Assembly: GCF_036898095.1 (NCBI RefSeq)
Contig: NC_090725.1
Span: 319,376,573 to 319,440,572, forward strand
Source of the DNA: Palaemon carinicauda
Taxonomy: Eukaryota > Arthropoda > Malacostraca > Decapoda > Palaemonidae
DNA length: 64,000 nt
Direction: 5' to 3'
Positions 11,301 through 21,479 of this stretch are shown here, piece after piece (the first letter of the stretch is position 1; each line of letters begins with the position of its first letter). Below the pieces are notes generated by a model, which saw only the letters and a program-made list of their open reading frames with translations, was not told the DNA's origin and searched no databases. The translations under genes were made by a program, and so were the position numbers.

Positions 11301-13586
11301 GGCGAGCAGGGGAAGAGGGTATCTTCCCTTCTGCGCCCAGATCTGAAGATCGTGGGCGCGTGGGCGATTGTTCGCGTGAGGGGGTGATGGCGAGAGTGCG
11401 TGTGGGCGCGCAGGCGAGCGATGACGCGCGGGCGAGCGATGGCGCGCGGGCGAGCGATGGCGCGGGCGAGCGATGGCGCCCGGGCGAGCGATGGCACGCT
11501 GGCGAGTGATGGCACGCAGGCGAGGGAGAGTGATGGCACGCGGGCGAGGGCGAGTGATGGCACGTGGGCGAGGGCGAGTGATGGCGCGCAGGCGAGGACG
11601 CGCGTTGGCGCGTAGGCGAGCGATGGCGCGCAGGCGAGGGAGCGCTGACGCGCAGGCGAGAGAGCGTGTTGACGCGCAGGCCAGGGAGCGCACAGGCGAG
11701 GACGCGCGTTGGTGCGTAGGCGAGCGATGGCGCGCAGGCGAGGGAGCGCTAACGCGCAGGCGAGGGAGCAATAACGCGCAGGCGAGGGAGCGTGTTGACG
11801 CGCAGGCCAGGGAGCGTGTTGACGCGCTGGCGAGCGATGGTGTGCAGGAGATAGAGCGCGCAGGGGCGATAGAGCGCGTGGGCGCGTAGGCGATCGGTGG
11901 CGCGCAGTGGTGCATTCTGGAGAAGGCCTAGGGCGTGCAGCAGGTTGAGCAATCGTTCGCGTGCGTGGAGGTGATTGCACGCGATCGCATGGACGCGCAG
12001 GATCTTTCTGAGGATTGGAGGGTGAAAGTGTTGGGCGTGCGCGCGCAGGGGAAACCTCCTTTGTGCGCAGGCGCACATCTACGATGGGCGAACGGGCGTG
12101 GCGCACGAAGGCGCACGTTGGTGACGGCGCGCGATGGCGCGCGATGGCGCGTAGGAGAATGCTGACGAGCAGGAGGGGTCTGATGGCGCGTCGGTGTCTG
12201 CTGGCGCGTCGTTGTCTGCTGGCGCGTAGGAGATCGCTGGTGAGCAGGGGAATATGGTATCTTCCCTCCTGCGCCCATATTTGAAGATCGTGGGTGCGCG
12301 GGCGAACGTTGGCGCGCAGGTGAGCGCTGGCGAGCAGGAGAACACTGGCGCGACGTCCCAGGAACAGGTGCTCGCTGGTTCGATGTCTCGGGGTCAGCAA
12401 CTGTAAGGCACTTGCGCTCAATAGCTCGCTGGCGCGCAAGAGAAAATTGGCGCTTAAGGGACTTTGCTACAATGTGACCAAGTCCGTTTTGCCCCGAAAG
12501 GGCCGTGGCCTGCTTGATCGCAGGATGCGTGGGCGCCCACAGCACGTCGGCAGCTAGGAAGGGCGACGGCTGGTCAGCAGGTCTGGCAGGAGTAGGAGAT
12601 CGCGAACGATCAGCGGACAGGTCCAGGGCTGTAGCTGGAAGGGCAGGTTTCTCTGCGGCGGACTGCGGCGAAGACGAGCCGAAGAGGCGCCTCCTAACAC
12701 CCTTGTGAGGTGAAGGAAGGCCTCTACGGCGGAGGAAAAGGCGGGCCTTACGCCTTATATGCCCTCTGGGGGCAGCAGGAAGACCGTCGGCAGTCCTCCG
12801 GAGAGGAGTCTCTGTCAGTGAACTCTCCCGAGGGGGAGAATCACCTGCAGGAGAGATCGTTGGACTTAGTTCCTCCCTCGAAGGGTGTTTGGAGGGGGGA
12901 GCTAAGCCTTCAGCTACATCAGCAACAGGAGCAGATGTTTGAGGTAACTCGTCAGAAGCCTCTGCCACAACAACGTCGACGATAGACAGAGGATCAACCT
13001 CTGCTAACGTCGGCGACTGTTTGACAGCTGCCCCTAACCTGATTATGTCAAACAGGGCTTCCTTGGAGGGCGAGCCCTGAAGCCCCAAGGAAGCCCAAAG
13101 CTTTAACAAATCATCATTAGCAACATTAGAAATCAAATCCTCCCCCTGGGGGGGAGGAGGGGCTGCCTCGTTATGGTAGGCAACTCCCTCTCCCAAACTC
13201 CGAGATTGGTTAACAGAAATGCAGCCTACGCTACCACTCACCGGCCTCTCGGAAGAAGACGATCGAGTGGGAGCTTTGGAGGAGGTTTGGGCTATGGAAG
13301 AAGAGTCCTTGGGGTTTTCTCTCTTCAAGGAAGCCCTTGAAGGAGAAATATCCCGTTTCGACTTCTTCCGGCGCCGGGAAAACCTCTTCCACTGAGAAGT
13401 AGACCACTCTCTGCACTCACCACATACTTTATCTCTGTCACACCGTTGGCCCCTACAAAAAGGACATAAGGTGGGTGGATCTGTTTCGACCGCCGACATA
13501 AAAGTCCCACAAGGGCGGTCAGGTAAGCCAGGACACTTCCGCATCGCAGAGGCCAACTTCCAAACACTGTCAAAAAGAAAAAGCAA
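8320..13586 (-). pseudogene. DIRS Gag-like protein, copy B (several frameshifts, expanded repeat domain)
   Basis: The 5' part is an open 552-codon frame (11928-13586). It starts with a Cys-rich module (paired Cys at about 13440-13560, ending in CGECREW), passes through Pro/Ser-rich acidic sequence, and enters the Arg/Ser/Pro repeats near 12450. After the repeat array the conserved C-terminal half resumes (8687-9919) and ends with the basic GSGRGRKR tail at 8320. Breaks: frame changes within the repeat array, a frameshift near 8920 and a TAG at 8722. The order matches copy A. Gag of DIRS elements is poorly characterised; particle formation and RNA binding are inferred. Confidence 0.75.
9995..12420 (-). 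repeat. Expanded GC-rich tandem array coding Arg/Ser/Pro repeats, copy B
   Basis: The core unit is 18 bp (GCGAGCGATGGCGCGCGG on the plus strand, near-perfect over 10796-10940), giving the hexapeptide RSPARH on the minus strand. Superimposed is a longer period: the block beginning GGCGCGTAGGCTATCGGTGG recurs near 10345, 11055 and 11885 with its downstream motifs (AGGGGAAACCTCC; GAATGCTGACGAGCAGG; TTCCCTTCTGCGCCC). This gives two complete blocks of about 710 and 830 bp and a partial third. Confidence 0.85.
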
Positions 13587-13649
13587 ACAAAGATTAATGG
13601 CTGTCAGTGTAGGCGAGGGTGATAGGAGACACGTCTGTCTAGCACCCGA

Positions 13650-13856
13650 GCCGATAGCAAAGTGAAGCTCAGCACAGGTATGTGTGAGGGGGGGGGGGGG
13701 GTAGGGAATAGTATACTACCCCTCCCTACCCCCCCCCCCCCGGCTAACTAGCGGTGGGGTAGTAAACACTCGTTAAAATTCTAATGGCTCGTCATTTCAG
13801 CTACGCCGAAAGTAATTACCCATATTAAATAGCGTGGTTTGTATTTCAGTTACGGA
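13650..13856 (-). repeat. 5' inverted terminal repeat of DIRS copy B
   Basis: Matches 4270-4462 directly and 4604-4815 in inverted form. It contains a G-run at about 13688-13700 and a C-run at about 13728-13741, which probably vary in length. Confidence 0.85.
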
Positions 13857-14199
13857 ATAAATGGTTATTAGAACAAATCCGGGAACTTATGACGTATTTG
13901 TAAGCTGTTAATTGGTTTAAAGAAAAAATCACGCGACAAAAATGTCATTGTAAATGCACAGACTGCGCCCCAAACCGAAAGAAAACACGCAAGCGCAATA
14001 AGTTCCCTTCAGTTTCTCAGATGTAAACAATGGACTGAGTGAGAAAGCATATTTCACATTTTGATTGACCGATACACAAGTTATTATGCCCCAGCCCCAA
14101 CTAAACATATGGAGTGAATACTAAACTAGTCAGCACTCGTCCATTTCTTATAGCAAATTCCAGTTTCGCTTATAGTTAAAGTATCATATATTTAACGTT
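13857..14199. other. Unassigned AT-rich flank of DIRS copy B
   Basis: No coding frame, tRNA or recognised repeat seen. The minisatellite begins just after it. Confidence 0.5.
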
Positions 14200-14540
14200 T
14201 AAGGAAATTGAAAAGATTATATGTGAGTTTAAGGAATTAGTGGGGCTTGTAAGTTAGTTCAGAAAAATAGAAGAGATTGTAGGCTCATCAAAGGAATTAG
14301 GGGAGCTTGTAGGTTCGTTTAAGGAATTAATTGGGTTTGTAAGTTAGTTTAAGCAATCAGAGGATAGGTTTTAGGTAAGTTTAAGGAATTAGAGGGGCTT
14401 GTAGGTGAGTTTAAGGAATTAGAGGAGCTTGTAGGCGAGTTTAAGGAATTAGAGGAGCTTATAGGTATGTTTGAGGAATTATAGAAGCTTGTACATTTAA
14501 GGAATTAGAGAACCTTGTAGGATAGTTTCAAAAATAAAGG
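14200..14540. repeat. ~30-bp minisatellite
   Basis: About ten degenerate copies of gtttaaggaattagaggagc plus a CTTGTAGGT-type linker. The same unit fills the 141 bp between DIRS copies A and B. Confidence 0.85.
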
Positions 14541-14589
14541 GCTAAAGCACATCCGTTACTTTCATTTCATATTTATTGCAAAAGGTTAA

Positions 14590-15560
14590 GGGTCAAATAT
14601 GACATTATAGGGTAGGTAAAATAAGGTAAAGTAAGATTAAGTAAGGGAGGGTAGGGTAGGATAGGGTATGGTAGGGTAGGATAGGGTATGGTAGAGTAGG
14701 GTAGGGTATGGTAGAGTGTGGTATGGTTGGTTAGGGTAGGGTAGGGTAGGGTAATGTAAGGCTAGGTTAGTTAAGAGATGTGGTAAGAATAGATAAGGAC
14801 AGGTGTTAGATATAGTAATAGTTGGTAAGGGTATGGAATTTAAGATTAGGTAAAGGAAGGGGAGCTTTGGTAAATTTAGGCATGGTAAGAGCAGGTAAGT
14901 TGAGGGTAAATAAACTATTATTAGGCAAGACATTAGTAGGCAGGTATTAGTAGGTATGACATGAGTAGATATATGATATATTATGAGTATGTGAGGTAAA
15001 AGCAGGTAAGGTGAGGGTAGGTCAGGTAAGGTGAGGGTAGGTATGGTAAGGCTTAGTAAAATAAAAGCAGGTGAGGTAAGGTTAGATAGAATATATGTAG
15101 TTAAAGTATGGGTAGGTAAAATATGGGCAGAAAAGGTAACGGTGGGTAAAAGTATGTAAAGGAATGGTATAGGTAGGTAAAGTATGAGTAGTTAAGGCAA
15201 GGATAGGCAGTGTAAGAATTAGTAAGGTAAAAGCAGGTGAGGTCAGGTTAGGTAAGGTAATGTTAAGTTCTGTAAGGCAAAGGAAGTTAAGGTAAGGTAA
15301 GGTGAGGTTAGGTAAGGTAAGGTGAGGTTAGGTAAGGTAAGGGTATGTAAGGTTAGGTTAGGTTAGGTAAGGTAAGTATATGTAATGTGAAGTTAGGTAA
15401 GGCAAGGTTAATTAAATGATGATAGGCAAGGTATGTGTAAATAATTCGTAAGTAGGTATAGGTACGGTAAGAGAAGACAAGAGTATGCCTGGGTAAGGTA
15501 AGATCAGGTAAGGTAAGAGCAGGTAAGATAAAGGTAGGTAAATTGAGGTTAGGTAATTAC
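14590..15560. repeat. TTAGG/GGTAA-like pentanucleotide-derived array
   Basis: About 1 kb of degenerate GGTAAGGTTAGG-type sequence with 5-bp and 10-bp periodicity. A short pure run of TTAGG units lies at about 15350-15367 and a GTAGGGTAGGATAGG subtype at 14640-14760. TTAGG is the common arthropod telomere unit, but this copy is heavily diverged and interstitial. Long minus-strand frames here are repeat artefacts. Confidence 0.75.
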
Positions 15561-16264
15561 AAAATTAATAAGAGTTTATTTGGTCAATCTGGTAATAGTA
15601 TAGAACACCACGCTCTCCATTTACTCCAATATACTGGAATCCTGCAGTTCTCACCTTCTTGCACAGTATTTAGGGGGTTTGCTAGATCTCTGAAAAAAAA
15701 AAAACCCTAGGCCTAGGCTTCTTTCAGACTAAAACATGAGACCACTTTACCTGTAAAATACCATTTTAACAATATAATCACTGAATATCAATAAAGTTAT
15801 CACAAATTACCTTCAGAGTAATGGGAAAAAGAAGAAATTCACGACACAGTCCAATATATATCGACGTTTTTTGTTGTCAGGGAGGAATAAGAAATGGTGG
15901 TAGGAAGAGATTACTGTTCCGAACATTGAGCAATGGCTCGGACCGCAAATAAGTTCCAATAATGAGCAGCAAAATTTTACGCTTTTTCACTTATTCTTTA
16001 CTCTCGATCATGTTGTCCATTCCATTTCATTAAAATCGGCACTGGATTGCTGGTATAAACTGGAAATTGAACTAGCGATAGTGAGGTTGATAGTATCAGA
16101 ATTAATAATTGTTATCGAAAGACATATAGAAAGATCTCGTAAGAAGAGAGAGAAGAAGATTGTTGTATATAGAAAGCTCAGTAATATATTTTTAAGTAGA
16201 CCACAATTACACCTATACGAAATTAATGCGAATAATAATTCTATTTAATAATATAACTTGATAC
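15561..16264. other. Unassigned AT-rich sequence
   Basis: No supported gene or recognisable element. A short A-run followed by CCCTAGGCCTAGGC lies at 15690-15720. Confidence 0.5.
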
Positions 16265-16388
16265 AAACTTAATTAGCAGTGGGAGATGGTTAATGGAGAA
16301 GTATTGTTTTAAAAGCTCAAGATAGATAAGAGGAGTGAAATCTAATCGAAGCCCTTTGCGTCAATAGCCGTAGGAGATGATGATGATG
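16265..16388 (+). mobile_element. 3' end of a non-LTR retrotransposon (LINE)
   Basis: The stretch ctcaagatagataagagg...gaagccctttgcgtcaatag followed by a short (ATG)n tail also occurs at 42060-42345. It encodes the C-terminal end of a LINE polyprotein (ALCVN box before the stop). The copy is 5'-truncated, as LINEs usually are. Confidence 0.6.
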
Positions 16389-17107
16389 ACATTGAACACC
16401 AAAAGAGCCCTAAAGCATTAACAAAACGTTTATCACTCCCATAAGTATAAGGGCAGACGGTAATAATTTTAAATATTTTACATCTAAGACTATCGTTATA
16501 TGATTTAGTAGACGTGCTGACGTAGTTCACACTTTTTTTAATATATTCTTTCATCTCATGAAAAGAAAAAAAAAATAAATTAGGTCACGATGTTACACCG
16601 TAGCTTCCCATTGGCTAGTCACACAGATGTCCTAAGATTAAAGTCCAAGAAATCTTATAAATGTTGTAGATTTCATTTCTGGTTTTAGTAGGAATAGGAG
16701 GTCATGACTGAGGCTGTATAATGAATCTATGTGTAGATCAAACCTTAATTAAGCATGGTTACAAAATACATCCTTTTAGACGTATAAACAAAATTTGGAG
16801 AACTAGATATCTTAATTTTTTTTTTTTTGTGTGTGTGTCTAGGATTATGCCCTGGTGCGTTTATAACTTTGCCTTCTGAAAGCCTTCATTTGGATAATAA
16901 TGAATTACCCCTTGATATCTGGAGGGAGGAATTGTGTCTGCAGTATCTGAAGAGAGTTAAATCCACCTCCATGAAAAGCTAGAAACCTTGGAATTTCGTT
17001 GATCATGATCATCATGCAATAAACTCCTGAAATGTCAATATCTAAATAAAATTCCCGAAGAAAAATCCTTTCATAGAAGAATTTATATTCTATCATATAT
17101 GTTAAGG
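16389..17107. other. Unassigned sequence
   Basis: No gene or recognised repeat seen. A T-run with (GT)n lies at 16817-16840. Confidence 0.45.
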
Positions 17108-17455
17108 ATATGGCTTGATTGACAACGTCCCTGCCTGGTGATCGCCAGACTGGGATTCGAGTCCCGCTCAAACTCGTTAGTTCCTTTAGTGACTCTAACC
17201 TTACCATCCTTGTGAGCTAAGGAGGGGGGATTTGGGGGAGCCAATGAATATAACTGTTGAGTTATCAACATCCATTGCCTTGCCCTCCCTGTTCCTAGCT
17301 TGGGTGGAGAGGGGTCTTGGGCGCTAATCATATGTAGACTATATATGGTTAGTCTCTAGGGCCTTGTCCTGCTTGCTAGGGCAATGATATTGTCCTGCTT
17401 GCTAGGGCAATGCCAATGTCCCTTACCTCTGCCATTCATGAGCGACCTTTAAAGA
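17108..17455 (+). mobile_element. tRNA-derived SINE, family 1
   Basis: A head with A-box-like TGGCTTGATTGACAAC (17111) and B-box-like GGGATTCGAGTCCC (17152) spaced as in a pol III promoter, followed by a non-tRNA body. A second copy on the minus strand at 46849-47163 aligns over the whole length, which defines the ends. The body contains a short duplicated segment (GTCCTGCTTGCTAGGGCAAT twice). Confidence 0.8.
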
Positions 17456-18150
17456 TGTGGCTGACTTCTTTTCTTAATAATGATTATAAAGTATATAAAA
17501 GAATCAGGACTAATATTGCCCAATGCTTGACAATATCAGAGGGGTGAGCAAACCCACCTAATAATGATTTGCTAATCAGCGGTGCAAAGATCATCTTTAT
17601 AGTAAAAAGAGACTTGAAAATATATTGACAAACACCAATTCATTCTGAACAGTTGTAAAATAAACTCTATATAATAATCCGTTGCTGATATCTCAGGAGA
17701 GCATATTGATATAGATGCCATTATTGGGTAACTGTAAGAAAGAGATCATTTTAATGAAATTATTCTTATTTTTTATAATTACTAAATATGTGAATCTTAC
17801 ATTATATTTTGGAAATACAATTTCTGAATATTTTTTTCGGTAATATTTTATAACTCAAAATGATTTTACTATTGTTAAACTCCTAACTTATACATTTCAT
17901 AAAACTGGAGAAAACTGTCAATTCAAGTGAGAAAAAGGAGTTGCTGGACTTCGTATACCTCACCTATATAATGTTTAATGCAGTTTGTTTTTGGTGAAAT
18001 AAAAAGAAAATCAGATGCAAGAAAATTGTATTTACGACCATTAAATTATGATTTTCATCCACACACAAAAATATTCATAGTTGTATTTCTCAAAAGCAGA
18101 ATGAAAATATTTTAAAGTTTTCTCTTCGTATATAATGTCAGCAAATCAGT
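17456..18150. other. Unassigned AT-rich sequence
   Basis: No supported gene or element. Confidence 0.45.
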
Positions 18151-18152
<2 letters not shown>

Positions 18153-18229
<77 letters not shown>

Positions 18230-18292
18230 AGTGTTCCCAGGTCAAATGAATTGACTCGCATTAAATCCTGTAAAGAAAGGAAACACTATGAA

Positions 18293-18363
<71 letters not shown>

Positions 18364-18425
18364 AGTGTTCCCAGGTCAGGGAATTGACTTGCATTAAATC
18401 CTGTCAAGGAAGGAAACAATATGAA

Positions 18426-18483
<58 letters not shown>

Positions 18484-18492
18484 GAGAGAGGG
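18153..18492. repeat. Three (GA)n arrays separated by a duplicated ~70-bp spacer
   Basis: (GA)n at 18153-18226, 18296-18361 and 18428-18492. The spacers (18227-18297 and 18361-18428) are homologous, starting with AGTGTTCCCAGGTCA and ending with ATGAAATCAGAG, so the unit spacer plus (GA)n has been tandemly duplicated. Confidence 0.9.
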
Positions 18493-18499
18493 GGGGGGG

Positions 18500-19066
18500 C
18501 GGCAGGGGAAGGGCATGCTACTGAGCCATCTCATCCATTTATATTTCCAAATTCTCTGGAAATTTAGAATTAATGAAGAGATGCAAGAGATTTTGCTTCA
18601 TTTGTTCAGAAACTTTCTATGCAAAGTCGGAACTAATGAACCGATATCACGTATTGGGCCATGAAGCTGATTAAGATGGACTGCCGTTGATGTGAATTCC
18701 TCGCTAATGCATAAAGGACAAGACTAAATAGGTTGAGGGTAAATGAGATGCAACTTTTCCCTGTTAATTACGAAGGTATGCGCAAAGTATTTGGTCCTTC
18801 TGCATACAATCACTACTCTCTGTCTGGTTTCAGTAATTAGGAAAAATATACTGTAATTAAGATGCAAAGACGAAATTGATATGAATCTCGAGATCATATG
18901 TAGTATATTTCACTTTCACAATATATATTTTATATTCTCTCATAAATCTTTGTCAGCATCGTGGCACATGATAGCTGTATGTTATATTTTGTCAGTTAAG
19001 AAAGTAATAGAAATTGTTTCAATTGAATTTTCAATTAAAGCATCTGCATTTACTTACTAACATATT
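18500..19066. other. Unassigned sequence
   Basis: No supported gene. It begins with a G-run (18490-18500). Confidence 0.45.
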
Positions 19067-19067
19067 A

Positions 19068-19105
<38 letters not shown>
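19068..19105. repeat. (ATT)n microsatellite
   Basis: Uninterrupted ATT units directly before the LINE fragment. Confidence 0.9.
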
Positions 19106-19139
19106 TTCTTCTCTCTATTATAGTCTTTTCAACTGGTAT

Positions 19140-19480
19140 TTATAGTGTAGGGTTCCGGGTTGCATCCTGCCTCCTTAGGAGTCCATCACTTTTCTTATTA
19201 TATCCGCCGCTTCTAGGATCACTCTTCTGCATGAGTCCTGGAGCTACTTCACCCTCTAGTTTTTCTAGATTCCTTTTCAGGGATCTCGGGGTCGTGCCTA
19301 ATGCTCCTATGATTATTGGTACAATTTCCACTGGCATATCCCATATCCTTCTTATTTCTATTTTCAGGTCTTGATACTTATGCATTTTTTTCCCTCTCTT
19401 TCTCTTCAACTCTGGAGTCCCATGGTACCGCGACATCAATGAGTGATACTTTCTTCTTGATTTTGTCAGTCAACGTCACG
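19140..19480 (-). pseudogene. LINE polyprotein C-terminal fragment
   Basis: A minus-strand frame of 99 codons with HKYQDLKIEIRRIWD, VEIVPIIIGALGT and LKRNLEKLE. I recognise this block from the region after the reverse transcriptase in several metazoan non-LTR elements; the exact clade is uncertain. No RT motifs are present, so this is a fragment. Confidence 0.6.
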
Positions 19481-19594
19481 TCTGGTCTATTTGGGCGTGA
19501 CGTTGATTGACAAAATCAAGAAGAAAGTATCACTCATTGACGTCGCAGTACCATGGGACTCCAGAGTTGAAGAGAAAGAGAGGAAAAAAATGTA
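19382..19594. repeat. ~98-bp inverted repeat (hairpin) made from the LINE fragment
   Basis: Bases 19382-19480 and 19496-19594 are near-perfect reverse complements around a 15-base loop (TCTGGTCTATTTGGG). The right arm is a second, inverted copy of the start of the LINE fragment. Confidence 0.9.
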
Positions 19595-19595
19595 C

Positions 19596-19596
<1 letters not shown>

Positions 19597-19669
<73 letters not shown>
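19597..19669. repeat. (ATT)n microsatellite with adjoining GCTAAGCTATAAGGCC
   Basis: About 24 ATT units, followed by sequence resembling the head of the (ATT)n-linked dispersed repeat seen at 40595, 45246 and elsewhere. Confidence 0.9.
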
Positions 19670-20471
19670 GCTAAGCTATAAGGCCAAGGCCTTCAACAAG
19701 ACTCTGTGAAAGTCAAGTGACTTCAAGGCATTTTCTCAGTAAGAGAGATTAATTTTTCAAGGCTAAGATCATGATTTACCCAAGATTCTAAGCATTTTTT
19801 CTGTTTGTTTTTCCAAGTATTAAAAATACAAGTTGTCTTAACAGTTTCTACTTAAACTTCTCCTGCCTACCACAAATATCTTCCCTCTTACTTAGTTATG
19901 TATTTTCTTATCGCACATATTTCAATTTTAAATCTATATCTATATTTTACTTGCATGTGCCCTATATTTGAGATATGCTATACCTCTCTTTTCGCCTTGG
20001 TAATCAACTCTTTATTTTCTAATTCCGGGCCAACCTTTCATAATCAATTTTATTTTTTACATCATTTCCTTCTTGTGTCTCTTTACCTTATCCAAGTTAA
20101 CATAAAGTTTACCCAGTTACCAATCCAAGTTCCCTTAATTGTGATTGGTTTACCTCTTGAATGTTTGAGGTCACCTGGCATCCCCACTTTGTAACTACCC
20201 CTGCAACGTTTATTGCCAAAGAACATCCCCGTTACAGTTGGAGGTGCTGATGTAATGTGGCCATCAGTCTTGCTATTAACAATGAAAGGGACAAACAAGG
20301 CTTATTCATGATGACTGCTATAGGTCTCTTCCCATGTGAGTTCTTTTAGTTTTTTAACGATTTTTATTATTCATTGTTATGCAATCTCGTTATTTACTGT
20401 ACTTTGTATTATAACTTCACTAGTATGTAAAATGACACATTTACCAATTTCCTACTTATAACTAGTGCTTA
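19670..20471. other. Unassigned AT-rich sequence
   Basis: The first ~100 bp may be a degenerate copy of the (ATT)n-linked repeat. Small frames at 19898-20298 have no recognisable motif and are not called. Confidence 0.4.
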
Positions 20472-20480
20472 GAGAGAGAA

Positions 20481-20556
<76 letters not shown>
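20472..20556. repeat. (GA)n microsatellite
   Basis: GA array with two GAAAGA interruptions near its start. Confidence 0.9.
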
Positions 20557-20558
<2 letters not shown>

Positions 20559-21231
20559 TAAGCACGTTAGTTATTCGTTCATCAAAATACCCTTTGGAAA
20601 ATGAGATTACTATTATTCCATCAATCAAATCTGATTGTTCCTAAATCTGCTGAAATAAAACAATTTTATCAACAGAGTAAATGGTTTCAGTATAAATAAC
20701 ATCCATATTCATATAATGAAACTGCCACACAGAAAATTCATTTCTATTTCTACAAGTGCTTTAATTTCCTGTGCTGCCACTTGGACAATTCTTCGTCCTT
20801 CTCATCAGAAAAACAATCGGATCAAAACAACCACTTGTTATGAAAGGCAGTAATTAGGAAGGGAGAGGGGTAGGAAAGAAGAATAGACGAGAGAAAGGGG
20901 TGGGGACGGGGTAGGAGAAGTCTCCGACCCCTCCTGTAACCATCTGGTTTTTCTTTCTGGCTTGCGGCCCCGAAGAAAATTTTTGCTCCAATTAAGCCCA
21001 CCATTTATGAGTTCTCGAAGTTTTGATCTTCTCTCTAACCGTCAGACATCACTTTTCTTGGAAACTTTTTACTTCTCTCTTACTTTAATTAAGGCCATTC
21101 TATTATATATTCATCGTTTATAATAGTATTGTTCATAATACAATCTACACCGCAGGCACTGAAATAGTATGAATGAATGTGCAATTATAATATATTTGGG
21201 CAATGAGTAGTGGCTTGTGTATATGAGTTAT

Positions 21232-21232
<1 letters not shown>
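20557..21232. other. Unassigned sequence
   Basis: No supported gene or recognised repeat. Confidence 0.4.
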
Positions 21233-21301
<69 letters not shown>

Positions 21302-21338
21302 TACTGTATATATATATATATATATACATAAAAATACA

Positions 21339-21390
<52 letters not shown>

Positions 21391-21429
21391 TGTATTTTTA
21401 TGTATATATATATATATATATATACAGTA

Positions 21430-21467
<38 letters not shown>
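21233..21467. repeat. (TA)n array with internal palindromes
   Basis: TA array containing TACTGTA/ACAGTA interruptions. CATAAAAATACAGTA (about 21327) and TACTGTATTTTTATG (about 21389) are mirror inverted copies, so the array can fold back on itself. Confidence 0.9.
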
Positions 21468-21471
<4 letters not shown>

Positions 21472-21479
21472 TAATATGT

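Larger units (their letters stand above)
4604..13856 (-). mobile_element. DIRS-type retrotransposon, copy B (full length, decayed)
   Basis: Ends are fixed by inverted terminal repeats (4604-4815 and 13650-13856) and by an internal complementary region (about 4850-4965) that joins the complements of both outer ends, as known for DIRS1. Minus-strand order is gag, RT-RNase H-methyltransferase-like, tyrosine recombinase. Length is about 9.25 kb, of which about 2.4 kb is the expanded Gag repeat domain. Every gene carries stops or frameshifts, and the recombinase has lost its expected nucleophile. It lies head-to-tail with copy A. Confidence 0.88.

Noticed and set aside
14590..15560. An active telomere end
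   Set aside because: Degenerate, interstitial and flanked on both sides by unique or mobile DNA.
17108..17180. A functional tRNA gene
   Set aside because: Same reason: tRNA-like head of a SINE with a second full-length copy at 46849-47163.
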